A stretch of DNA of 64,000 bases, from assembly GCF_012273895.1 (NCBI RefSeq), contig NC_052128.1:2542001-2606000 (forward strand), read 5' to 3'. The notes beneath the pieces were generated by a model. It was not told where the DNA came from and ran no database searches. It worked only from the letters and a program-made list of their open reading frames with translations. The position numbers were made by a program, and so were the translations under genes. This DNA is from Zerene cesonia (Eukaryota > Arthropoda > Insecta > Lepidoptera > Pieridae). Shown here piece by piece: positions 13,173-22,745 of this stretch; the first letter of the stretch is position 1; each line of letters starts with the position of its first letter.

Positions 13173-13359
13173 AAATAAAAATAAAAAAATAAAAAATAAA
13201 AAATTAGATTGGATTAAGTTAGTAAAATACTGATAATTTTGTTAGTACATAAGCTTAGTTCCTAAATAAAGTTTGTTTACTTTTTCTTATTTTTATCTAT
13301 TTTTATTTTTATTATTATTATAATTGTTATTTTTTTTATTAATGTTATTTTATTGTTCT

Positions 13360-14882
13360 CTAGACTGTAAAATCCCCTCTGTAGGTGAAGGCCTCCTCCA
13401 AAGATAGCCAGTCCTCTCTTGATTGGGCTACTTGCATCCAGTTGGGGCCNNNNNNNNNNNNNNNNNNNNNNNNNNNNNNNNNNNNNNNNNNNNNNNNNNN
13501 NNNNNNNNNNNNNNNNNNNNNNNNNNNNNNNNNNNNNNNNNNNNNNNNNNNNNNNNNNNNNNNNNNNNNNNNNNNNNNNNNNNNNNNNNNNNNNNNNNNN
13601 NNNNNNNNNNNNNNNNNNNNNNNNNNNNNNNNNNNNNNNNNNNNNNNNNNNNNNNNNNNNNNNNNNNNNNNNNNNNNNNNNNNNNNNNNNNNNNNNNNNN
13701 NNNNNNNNNNNNNNNNNNNNNNNNNNNNNNNNNNNNNNNNNNNNNNNNNNNNNNNNNNNNNNNNNNNNNNNNNNNNNNNNNNNNNNNNNNNNNNNNNNNN
13801 NNNNNNNNNNNNNNNNNNNNNNNNNNNNNNNNNNNNNNNNNNNNNNNNNNNNNNNNNNNNNNNNNNNNNNNNNNNNNNNNNNNNNNNNNNNNNNNNNNNN
13901 NNNNNNNNNNNNNNNNNNNNNNNNNNNNNNNNNNNNNNNNNNNNNNNNNNNNNNNNNNNNNNNNNNNNNNNNNNNNNNNNNNNNNNNNNNNNNNNNNNNN
14001 NNNNNNNNNNNNNNNNNNNNNNNNNNNNNNNNNNNNNNNNNNNNNNNNNNNNNNNNNNNNNNNNNNNNNNNNNNNNNNNNNNNNNNNNNNNNNNNNNNNN
14101 NNNNNNNNNNNNNNNNNNNNNNNNNNNNNNNNNNNNNNNNNNNNNNNNNNNNNNNNNNNNNNNNNNNNNNNNNNNNNNNNNNNNNNNNNNNNNNNNNNNN
14201 NNNNNNNNNNNNNNNNNNNNNNNNNNNNNNNNNNNNNNNNNNNNNNNNNNNNNNNNNNNNNNNNNNNNNNNNNNNNNNNNNNNNNNNNNNNNNNNNNNNN
14301 NNNNNNNNNNNNNNNNNNNNNNNNNNNNNNNNNNNNNNNNNNNNNNNNNNNNNNNNNNNNNNNNNNNNNNNNNNNNNNNNNNNNNNNNNNNNNNNNNNNN
14401 NNNNNNNNNNNNNNNNNNNNNNNNNNNNNNNNNNNNNNNNNNNNNNNNNGATATATGTACTTGTCTGTATATTTGAGGGGTTCGCTATCAACGTATAGTG
14501 TTCTGTGTCTACTGTTAGTCATCAGCAGTGTTTTGGACAGGTTCATTTCCAAGCCTTCTTGTTTACTTGCAACATTTAGAGATTCTATCATATACTGAAT
14601 TTCTTGTGCAGTTTCCGATAAGATAACCAAGTCGTCTGCAAACCTTAGGTGGCTTAGGTAGACGTCCCCAATCTTAATACCCCGACCCATCCAATTGAGT
14701 TTATTAATGACTGATTCCAGTGTTGCAATAAACAGCAGAGGTGAAAGGGGGTCGCCCTGTCTTACCCCTCTTTTGTGTGTCTCTGTTTACGTGGTTTATC
14801 GGAAACCAAGGTCCAAAAGTTTCCATTTTGATTCTGCTCTTGCTGTTATTGTATATACTCTTGATTACACGTGTAATCAAGA
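13360..14882 (-). pseudogene. RTE-type reverse transcriptase, partial and frameshifted
   Basis: This encodes part of the polymerase that copies the LINE RNA at the nicked target. The visible order is a stretch with SIYNNSKSRIKME, the RT motif VRQGDPLSPLLF (14731-14766), then RFADDLVILSE with the catalytic FADD (14631-14642), then GLEMNLSKT. After the N gap comes a C-terminus WMQVAQSREDWLSLEEAFT ending at a TAG (13362-13360). The FADD box and the W..vA..R..W..L.eafT tail are typical of the RTE clade. The frame before VRQGDP differs by one base from the frame after it (indel near 14766-14776), and the endonuclease domain is absent. It is therefore a dead copy. Clade assignment is by motif memory, not a search. 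Confidence 0.8.
13450..14449. other. assembly gap (1000 N) inside the LINE
   Basis: Exactly 1000 unknown bases between the RT palm region and the RT C-terminus. All open frames that run through it are artefacts of N being read as open. Confidence 0.98.
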
Positions 14883-15124
14883 CTACAAATGGATTGCCGA
14901 CTTTAAATTGGGAAGGGATTAAGAAAGGATTGGCGAGAGGAATAAAGGAAAGGACTGGGAAGGGGAAGGAAAAAGATATGGGCCTCCGGCTCCCCCACTC
15001 ACCGAACGAAACACAGCAGAATGCTATTTCACGCCGGTCTTTTGTGGGGGTGCGAGCGAGCCGGTCCAAAAAAGCCCGATGCGAGCTGGCCCAATTCGTG
15101 CCGAAGCGTGCTCGACTACCACAT
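14883..15124 (-). repeat. short interspersed repeat copy 3, right part
   Basis: Begins with the target duplication ctacaaatggatt and continues gccgactttaaattgggaag, ggcctccggctcccccactc and gcgagctggcccaattcgtg. It is the continuation of the repeat starting at 13046. The part around 15055-15085 carries extra bases (gagccggtccaaaaaagccc) not seen in the copy at 31.2 kb. Confidence 0.8.
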
Positions 15125-15135
15125 ATAAACTTTAA

Positions 15136-15182
15136 CTATATGAAATGGTATAAGTTAGTTAACTGTATACCATTTCATATAG
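15136..15182. repeat. perfect 17-bp inverted repeat with 13-base loop
   Basis: The left arm CTATATGAAATGGTATA (15136-15152) and right arm TATACCATTTCATATAG (15166-15182) are exact reverse complements. The loop (15153-15165) contains GTTAAC. It could form a small hairpin just outside the end of the short repeat. Function unknown. Confidence 0.85.
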
Positions 15183-15609
15183 CTATTCAGCGTTATTCGA
15201 TATTCGCCATCGTTTGGGATTACGCCTACCACCTAACTTCATCCTGTAAATTGATTTTTTAATTTTATCCCTGCTTTACTTAATTAATAGCTTTTAAGAG
15301 TAATTGATTTACCTCAACGCGAGATGGTCGCACACTCAACTTCGTTATTCAATATTTGAGGAGGGACAAAGTTTGAATTAATTTACAGTTAGATTGAAAT
15401 TAATTTAGTTTTACCGTGACTTTACTCATTAAACATGTTTATTGTTTATGTTAAGCCATATCCCTTGTTACTTTTTAACATGCAGCTTTCACACGGTTTC
15501 ACTCATGATATTTTTCAATAATGTAGTAGTTTTAATCTCGGTTTACTTTCGGTTTGCTCTTCAATTAATAACAACGATTATTGATTTATCAATATCCTAC
15601 TATTTTACA

Positions 15610-15689
15610 CGGGTCTTCTGTGGGGGTGCGGTACTTTCCCCCGTGCGAGCTGGCCCAATTCGTGCCGAAGCGTGCTCGACTTCCACAAT
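15610..15689 (-). repeat. short interspersed repeat, 5'-end fragment
   Basis: Contains gtcttctgtgggggtgcggt and gcgagctggcccaattcgtg and ends ctcgacttccac. This is only the distal part of the family found complete at 30917-31252. Confidence 0.7.
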
Positions 15690-18002
15690 TAATAATATAT
15701 TATTCATCACAATTAATTTTATCCTAATATTATTTTCTTCTATCAACACTTTAAAGTGTCGGTCGATACATTCATTCATTTTGAAAATACTGTATTAAAA
15801 TTGTACCCACTTCTCTTTGTAAAGTAGATGAAGTTAAAGAAAGCAATTTAATCGAACTTATAACAACAATAATAGAACAATATGTGAACCTTAAAAATAA
15901 GACAAAATATGCTCATTTTGGACCCAGTATCTCCGCCAATTCCAATCGGAACAGTTATAAATTCCAATAATGCTCAAACTGAATCTAAAATGAACGGAAT
16001 TATGTGCAAAATAACAGTTTCGATGTTCATTATATAACTATGTCCAGTAGGAAATCATAAACCCCAAGAGGTTTGGAAAAGCCAAATAAGCTCTCGGTTA
16101 GTTAACATTGCGTCAGTAATAGACTTCTGAAATAGTCCAAAATACTTGGATTTAACTTAAATATATACCACAGTTAAAGTTTGTATAAAGAGTACCTCAT
16201 AAAAGTTTTTATTAAGATTAATATAATAACTTTTCTTTATCCGATCAAGCTTCAGCTTCACAGTTCAGTGTGGCACATTACGATTATCTACTTTGATAAA
16301 AAATAAGGATATGTATCTGATGATATATATCGTTTTAGCCGCTCTTCTCTCACTTCGAAATATACGTATAATATGCTAATTATTGGATAATACATCGTTT
16401 TTCATTGTTTTTTAATAAAAATATGGTTATAGATTGAAATAATTATATGCACCTGTATATCTTATGTATAAAGATGTCCTAAAAATAAAAATATATTTCA
16501 CTATTTGACTCGTGTGCTTTGATCATAATAGATATATTAATTTATTGAGTTTCAAGATAAACGTTAGGTGGACAGACGACCGTTTGAGAATTACCCTGAT
16601 GTCGTAAAGCAGCACGAATTCACGTGTGTGAAAGTGATGGCGCTAAACCATCTATATAGCTCTCTTTTTCGCGCACTGCAATTGGTACCGATTTGAGACG
16701 TCACGGTCAACCCCCATATCAAATCGGCTCAGGCTGCCGCTGTTCACTAGATGAGTTCAAACTGATATTATATTATTTTATTTTTTATTTATGCAGTTAT
16801 CGGTCGTGCTGAAAATATTTGTAAACCTTTATTCAGCAGCGGTTATCTCAAATGGAACAACGACCACAAATATTACTTATTAACACTATTTATCCATATT
16901 GTGTTTACTTCCACATAACTCTCTCGCATGTAAAATGTAAGGCCATAAATGCTTTCGCTAAATATATTCATACATGTGAACATAGCAATATTTTGCCTCG
17001 TAAAAGCTTTGTCCTAACCCATCCCGTTAGAATTCTGCATTCTGCGCAATTTACATACAATTTTAGGTAGGGATTTAAATATTTTTATCTAAACTTTTTA
17101 TTGGCAAACGAGTTGCAGCTACCTTCATTAAATTGTTTGCATTGAAGCGTTTGTGTCACATTTTTGTAAAGCTTTCATTGCATGCTATTACGGACATTCG
17201 ACAGTTCTTTTTTATATAAATTGGTAAGAGACATTTATCGTAGACTCTTGATTTTATAAATGCTGAAAGTTTGTAACAAAATAATATAATTGATTATTAT
17301 TTACTTATTTCCGTCCGCGGCTTCATTTGCGTGATCAAATAAAAATGACATGAGATGTTTTACTATGTACGTACAAATAAGTTCAGATTACTCTATCTCG
17401 AGACACTGAAATCGTTTCGTTTCAAGGTGAAAGAAAGATATGCTACACACTTTCACATAAAAATACAATACATAATATACGTCCTGTGAAAAGTTGCGTA
17501 TACATTCGCGGCAAGCATTTATTTAGAGAAACATTGATTATTTCTTACATTCACTAACCGAGTAACAAGCCAGACAAGCTATCAAGGTCAATACTAAGGG
17601 GGTGTTCCCTTCAGTCCCATTTGTTCCCAGTCGAGTAGATGTCTCAAGTCTACAAAATTTTAGTTCTTAAACACGCCGGTTTCTTCTAAATGATCACCGA
17701 TTGAAACACCCCCGACTGCTAAGACTAGGTCTTATTTAACCTCAGATTACACATATTTTCGGGATTTAATAAGAAATAAAAACGAATCACGGATTTTCAC
17801 TACTATACAGTGGGTAGCGAGAAACAAACTAAACTTTGTATAGTACTAAACCAATAGATAAATCAAGCTCAGCAAGTTTAGAAATTAAAGGGTTTTAACG
17901 AATTTTAAACGCTATTTATTCATTGTATTATATAACCCGACGTTTCCAACTCTTCACAGTGAGTGTGGTCACGGGGTGTCTGTGTCTCCCTAATATAATG
18001 AA
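15690..18002. other. intergenic DNA without recognised genes
   Basis: AT-rich. A somewhat GC-richer stretch at 16600-16750 and a short block acccgacgtttccaactctt...gtgtggtcacggggtgtc near 17935-17990 look like old repeat pieces. Open frames up to 72 codons lack coding character. Confidence 0.4.
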
Positions 18003-18195
18003 CTAGCTGCGCCCCGCGGTTTCACCCGCGTAAGTCTATAACCCGTAGGAATATCGGTTGTTGCTATATGTTATTCCACTTGTCCAGCTATCTACGTACC
18101 AAATTTCATTGCAATCGGTTCAGTAGGTTTTGCGTGAAAGAGAATCAACACACACACATCCTTACAAACTTTCGCATTTATAATATTAGTAGGAT
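18003..18195 (-). mobile_element. Helitron-like element (Lep1-type)
   Basis: Left end CTAGCTGCGCCCCGCGGTTTCACCCGCG (written in parts: CTAG, then the GCGG/CCGC hairpin); right end cgcatttataatattagtagga. Followed by a short (GGATA)n run at 18191-18206. Confidence 0.8.
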
Positions 18196-19186
18196 AGGAT
18201 AGGATAGCATTAGTAGGATAAATCGCGTTTAAAATCAGTTAAAAAGTCTTTAATTTTTAGAAGTATAATATTCGCGTAAAATCAAACCCAAGAAAATACT
18301 AAACTAAGCATATTATTATCGGTATTAAGTTGACTTGAAGCAAGTTATTACATAGAGTTCGGCATGCGGGCCCGTGTGATCAAGTTGGCGAAACTTTGAT
18401 GTGATCGTTAAGTAGTTCGAAAATTACTAGAACTTTAGCTTCTATGTACTTATCTTTTATCACCTAACTCAACATAGCACTAACCGTTTATGATAAACGT
18501 TTTACTAATTTTAAAAGCGTGAGATTGTTTATAAGCAAAATTTTCTACGCATTTTTGTTATATTTAGTGAAAGTTTTTCCATCGGAAAACCGAAATTGCT
18601 CCGAACTAAACCATGTACAAAATGATATTTCTATTAATAATATTAAACTATGGTATGGGATAATATCAAGAAACTGATTAAAATATAAATCCTCTATTTT
18701 ACACAAGTTATTAAATAATTTTTATTAAAAATGTATAACGTTTTATTCTTTTCTAACTTCAGCGCGTGGGCTTACTTATTATACTTTTTTTCTAGTTTTG
18801 AGCCATATATACGATAGCTAATTAATCATTTTAGATATAACATTCTTGTTAAGTTTTCTCATAGCGGCAGCACAATGAAGCATTACGCTTCATTGTATGT
18901 GTATATTTATCTCGGCTAAGAACAGATTATCAATAACATACACGCTTTATTTATTTCGGCACAATCTTAATAGCTTTTATAAAAGAAATAACGGTATAAT
19001 AAGAAAGCCATAACGTTATAGCCACGTCACAAAACCCATGATTGTGAGCGTGCCTTGAATATAAGACGAGGGGATTCTCTCTAGGCGTGACCTTGTTGTC
19101 AACAACTATCCGGTTTACTTCATTTGGAAGTTTTATTTATAATCCCTAGATATATTTATAAGGATCAATCTCAATGTTTAACCAAC

Positions 19187-19330
19187 TTGAAAAAACGAGG
19201 TTCTCAATTCGACTGTATTTTTTGTGTTTGTTACCTCACAACTTTTAAATGAGGGAACTGATATTGATGATTCTATGTTATTTGAAAACTGGCGCTTCTC
19301 TCTTAAATTTGGCCTTTGATTTGAATTTAA
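19187..19330 (+). repeat. interspersed repeat 'cgaggttctcaattcgactg' family
   Basis: Reads cttgaaaaaacgaggttctc, aattcgactgtattttttgt and gtttgttacctcacaacttt. Related copies lie at 46548, 54660 (minus strand) and 57518. It is an old dispersed insect repeat; the class is unknown to me. Confidence 0.55.
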
Positions 19331-19505
19331 AAGCGGTTTAGTTTTTTGTTAGTAATTATTAAACTCGCAATCAAATTGGGAATTGATTATAGAGTCCAAT
19401 GAAACGTTAATTTAACGAATCACAAACATTGATATTGTTAAACAAACCGGTACACAAATGAATGTTTGCTTTTAAGTTCTATGAATATAATCGCTTTATC
19501 TAACA

Positions 19506-19741
19506 CTAGCTGCGACCCGCGGTTGAAAACGCGTAAGTCCGTATCCCGTATTTCAGTTGTCCAGCTATCTACGAAGCAAAATAGTATTATTATTCACCAA
19601 TAGATGTCAGGAAAAAAAACACGAATATGACATTTTCTAAAAAAGATTCCTAGCTAGATTGATTTATCGCCCCCGAAACCCTCTATATACTAAATTCATT
19701 CATTCATTCATGAAAATCGTTGGAGCCGATTCCGAGATTCC

Positions 19742-19806
<65 letters not shown>
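19506..19806 (-). mobile_element. diverged Helitron/RTE-tail element ending in (TA)n
   Basis: Left end CTAGCTGCGACCCGCGGTTG resembles the Helitron-like terminus, and gtccagctatctacgaagca follows after an internal deletion. Near the right end gaaaatcgttggagccgatt and ccgagattccaat run into the TA tract, as in the 3' tail of RTE-like repeats. Boundaries in the middle are uncertain. Confidence 0.45.
19745..19806. repeat. (TA)n microsatellite, about 62 bp
   Basis: Uninterrupted alternating T and A. It sits exactly at the end of the repeat ending ccgagattccaat, so it was probably seeded by that element's tail. A 68-codon minus-strand frame rich in alternating I and Y is an artefact of this tract. 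Confidence 0.95.
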
Positions 19807-19808
<2 letters not shown>

Positions 19809-20704
19809 AGGATTGCTCGTTTAAAGGTATAAGATAACTAGCAATGTACATATACATAGTTCTAATGGATTTGATGTAAAAATATCTCAAAATGGAGATC
19901 ACTATTTTTATGGACACAATATATTTCGAACCAAATTTGTCCATCATCAAAGATAACTCCGCTGTCGGACTAAACTAACGTCAAACTACATATTGTATAA
20001 AAATGATCTTGTGATAATAATTCTGTTTCTTTTCAAAAGCGCAAAATACAAAACAAGCCAATGATAGAACGTTCTCGTTAACGAAAGTTAATTTTCTTTA
20101 TCGCGGTCTGTCCTTCGCCCTACGGGCCATTTAACCCTATTTTCTCACCCGACCTCACACGTTGACGAAGTGCTATTTGGTACTGAAAGAAATGGACTTT
20201 GACCCCTATTCTACGTAGAAGCTAGTGTAACAGCTTTATGTTATAATACTAGTTTCGAATCTAATCTATTTCTCCCTTGTTCATTGCTCACATTGCTTTC
20301 GAAACTGAAAAAGTGAAACCGCATTAAGTTTTACTGTAATTGTTTTTGAATGGCATTTGAAGATGATTATAGAAGATCATATAACTGAAATCTGGACTGA
20401 AATTGAGAAGCATTGTGTATCGCAATGTTTCATTTCATATTAATGTTATTTTACATTTGTTGATGAAAGAATTACAAATTGAAGAGATGTTACTGGGTGG
20501 TGAATAATAAAATGCATAAGTTTAAACGCCTGGAATTGGATACAGGCAATGTTTTATAAGTTATGGGTAGTTTTTATAAGGAGTTATGTCTTTTTGTTAC
20601 GAGAATATTATTCCATGATCTTCGAGTTTAAATGTTTACAGAAACTTAGTTTTTGAAAAGTATATAATGAAAAAATACAAATATTATTTATTATTCTAAT
20701 TTTG

Positions 20705-20736
20705 TCAACGTTGGAAACGTTGGAACGTTGGAAACT
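20705..20736. repeat. short tandem repeat of cgttggaaa/cgttggaa
   Basis: Three near-perfect units (caacgttggaaacgttggaa followed by cgttggaaac). Small local duplication with no known role. Confidence 0.7.
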
Positions 20737-20853
20737 AAGGAAGAAAATATTGCAAAATAAAGAACAAATCATCAAGGCTGTATTTATAACCAAACAAAAA
20801 AAAAAATAAATACAAGACATACAAGTAATATAGAAAATATGTAAAACAAAAAT

Positions 20854-20859
20854 AAAAAA
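20854..20859 (-). terminator. Pol III T-run terminator of tRNA-Asp
   Basis: Six consecutive T on the minus strand immediately downstream of the tRNA 3' end. Confidence 0.8.
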
Positions 20860-20862
20860 GAT

Positions 20863-20934
20863 CTCTCCGGCGGGGAATCGAACCCCGGTCTCCCGCGTGA
20901 CAGGCGGGGATACTGACCACTATACTACCGAAGA
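20863..20934 (-). tRNA. tRNA-Asp (anticodon GTC)
   Basis: The minus strand folds as a complete 72-nt tRNA. The acceptor stem TCTTCGG pairs with CCGGAGA (one T-G wobble) and the discriminator base is G, as usual for tRNA-Asp. The anticodon arm is CCCGC-CTGTCAC-GCGGG with anticodon GTC. The T-arm carries the B box GGTTCGATTCC. The D-arm region reads TAGTATAGTGGTCAGTA. Five bases after the 3' end a run of six T (20854-20859 on the complement) serves as RNA polymerase III terminator. It has no intron. It should decode GAC and GAT codons and shows no sign of decay. Confidence 0.96.
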
Positions 20935-22006
20935 CTTGTACTATCGTTTGAAATTAACCTACATTTATCGTAAAATAAATGCAAAAACATACATATTAAT
21001 ATTGACACATTTTGATAAAACGATAAAATTTGAGCTGCTTGAGCAAATTTGATTCTATCATTTTTATTACATAATTAATTTTTATTACGTAATGTTTATT
21101 ATATTTTTATTTATTTATATTGTTCTTCTTCCCTTTGTTGATGGACTGGACTAACCCAACAGAGGGACTGCGCAAATGTCCAGTGTAAGGGGGAGAGTAG
21201 GGCTTTAAGATTGTTATATTCATGATTAATCTGAACCATGTTACAACCATAAAGCATAACATTACTTTGATAGAACTTACTAAACATTCAGATGTTGAAA
21301 GATTTATCATATTAGGTAGTTTATCAAGTCACTACGATGATTAGAATAAGGTATAATTAATTACCCATGAGTATCCAAGGGTGAAATAACAGAAAAATAC
21401 CAAAAATATAAAAAAAAAGATAACGTATTGAGATTGCAAAAATAATGTTCGTACCTGTTTATCATAATTATTTATATGTACGTAATATAAAATATATATA
21501 TATTAATTATATAGAGACGTATATCCGTTGGTACGCTATGTACCTCTGTTTATATACAGTGTACCTACACTTGTAAACTTAACAAATGTTTGGAAGTCCA
21601 AAAATGCGCAATAACGGCCATTCCTTCGTTCGACGAAAATAAGAAAACATTTGTTAATTTCAGTTTATCTTTAATAACTAAACTTAAACTAAAGACAAAA
21701 GACAAACGACGCTAAATAAGATATCATTTTCAATGACAATCTCCGCATGAATATTCACGGGAGATATCGTATTTCAAACGTAAAAAGCTCGCAATTGAAA
21801 AGAATTTTAATTAGTATTTCCATAGTCTTTTTCAATTTTATTACCAATCATATGGTGCCCCGATTAAGGAAGCTAAGTGAATTTTTCGGTAGTAGATTAC
21901 TTTTCGTAGTAGAAATGATACTTCGCATTATAAGAAAAAAAAATACATGAAAATCCTACTTTCGGTAGGCGGCGATACATGAGGCGATACATACAATATT
22001 TAATTA

Positions 22007-22203
22007 TCACTACATAGTACAAAACAAAGTCACTTTCTTTGTCCCTATGTCCCTATATATGCTTAAATCTTTAAAACTACGCAACAGATTTTGATGGGGT
22101 TTCTTTTAATAGATAGAGTGATTCAGAGGAAGGTTTATATGTATAATAACATCCATTAAGCTACTCCGAATTTAACACGTGCGAGGCCGCGGGCAAAAGC
22201 TAA
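22007..22203 (+). mobile_element. Helitron-like element, third family
   Basis: Starts TCACTACATAGTACAAAACA and ends gaggccgcgggcaaaagctaa. The body has cttaaatctttaaaactacg and gattcagaggaaggtttata. A second copy is at 27727. The terminal CTAG is mutated to CTAA here. Confidence 0.65.
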
Positions 22204-22667
22204 TTTAAAATATAATTAAATATTCTACCTCATACACATCTGAGCTATTGCGAAAAATCCCTGAGGTTTACTAGTCAAATAAAAATGAGATAACACCTAA
22301 ACTATAACTTTCAAGTCGTGTCACGTGCGACATCAAAAAAAAAAGAATATAAAACCGCATTTGAGGAATCCCGATGAAAGAGTGTTGGGGCTTTCCACGA
22401 GTTTCGAGGTCGTTAGAGCCTCATAAGAAGCACTTAGGTTCCACTTTAAAAATCCTTTTACAAGTTACAGCGAGCGTAGGTTTCGTATAAGTCGGGTATA
22501 TTTACTTGCAAATGCGTTTAAAATAACGATTTCTAGAACTATTTTTCAAGCGCAAACCCATCCTGCTATCTTTTGATAGTGTTTATTAATGGGGGCGATA
22601 ATTCCCGTTGTGGGCGCTAAAGAACACAAATATAAGGTCCACAAAGAGTTAGGGACGTTAAAGTGAA

Positions 22668-22745
22668 TTAGCTGCTTAAGCTAGGCGCTTCTATGGTTTG
22701 CCACAATAGACGCGGGTTTGAATCCCGCCTCGTGAAGCGAATTTT
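22668..22745 (+). ncRNA. truncated tRNA-like sequence (pseudo-tRNA or SINE head)
   Basis: Contains a perfect T-arm, GCGGG-TTTGAAT-CCCGC, with a B-box-like GGTTTGAATCC. Upstream, CGCTTC (about 22687) can pair with GAAGCG (about 22734), and TGG-TTTG-CCA can form a mini D-arm. The anticodon arm is not recognisable. A T-run (ttttttc) follows. This is most likely a decayed tRNA gene or the head of a tRNA-derived SINE, not a functional tRNA. Confidence 0.35.

Larger units (their letters stand above)
13173..14882 (-). mobile_element. RTE-clade LINE, 5'-truncated, inserted in a short repeat
   Basis: The segment is flanked by the 13-bp direct repeat ctacaaatggatt (13160-13172 and 14883-14895), while the intact repeat at 31.0 kb has this site once. 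This is a target-site duplication. The element reads on the minus strand: a truncated reverse transcriptase, an assembly gap, the RT C-terminus with its stop at 13362-13360, then a short A-rich 3' UTR and a tail of (TTTTTTA)-like repeats next to the left duplication. RTE elements often end in short tandem repeats rather than pure poly(A). The size is unknown because the gap is a placeholder. Confidence 0.8.

Noticed and set aside
13277..14690. Frames of 359-420 codons over the second gap
   Set aside because: Open only because of N. The real coding signals at both edges belong to the RTE reverse transcriptase on the minus strand, in frames that need not be joined.
14741..15262. 173-codon plus-strand frame
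   Set aside because: Runs antisense to the LINE and then through the short interspersed repeat; no protein motif.
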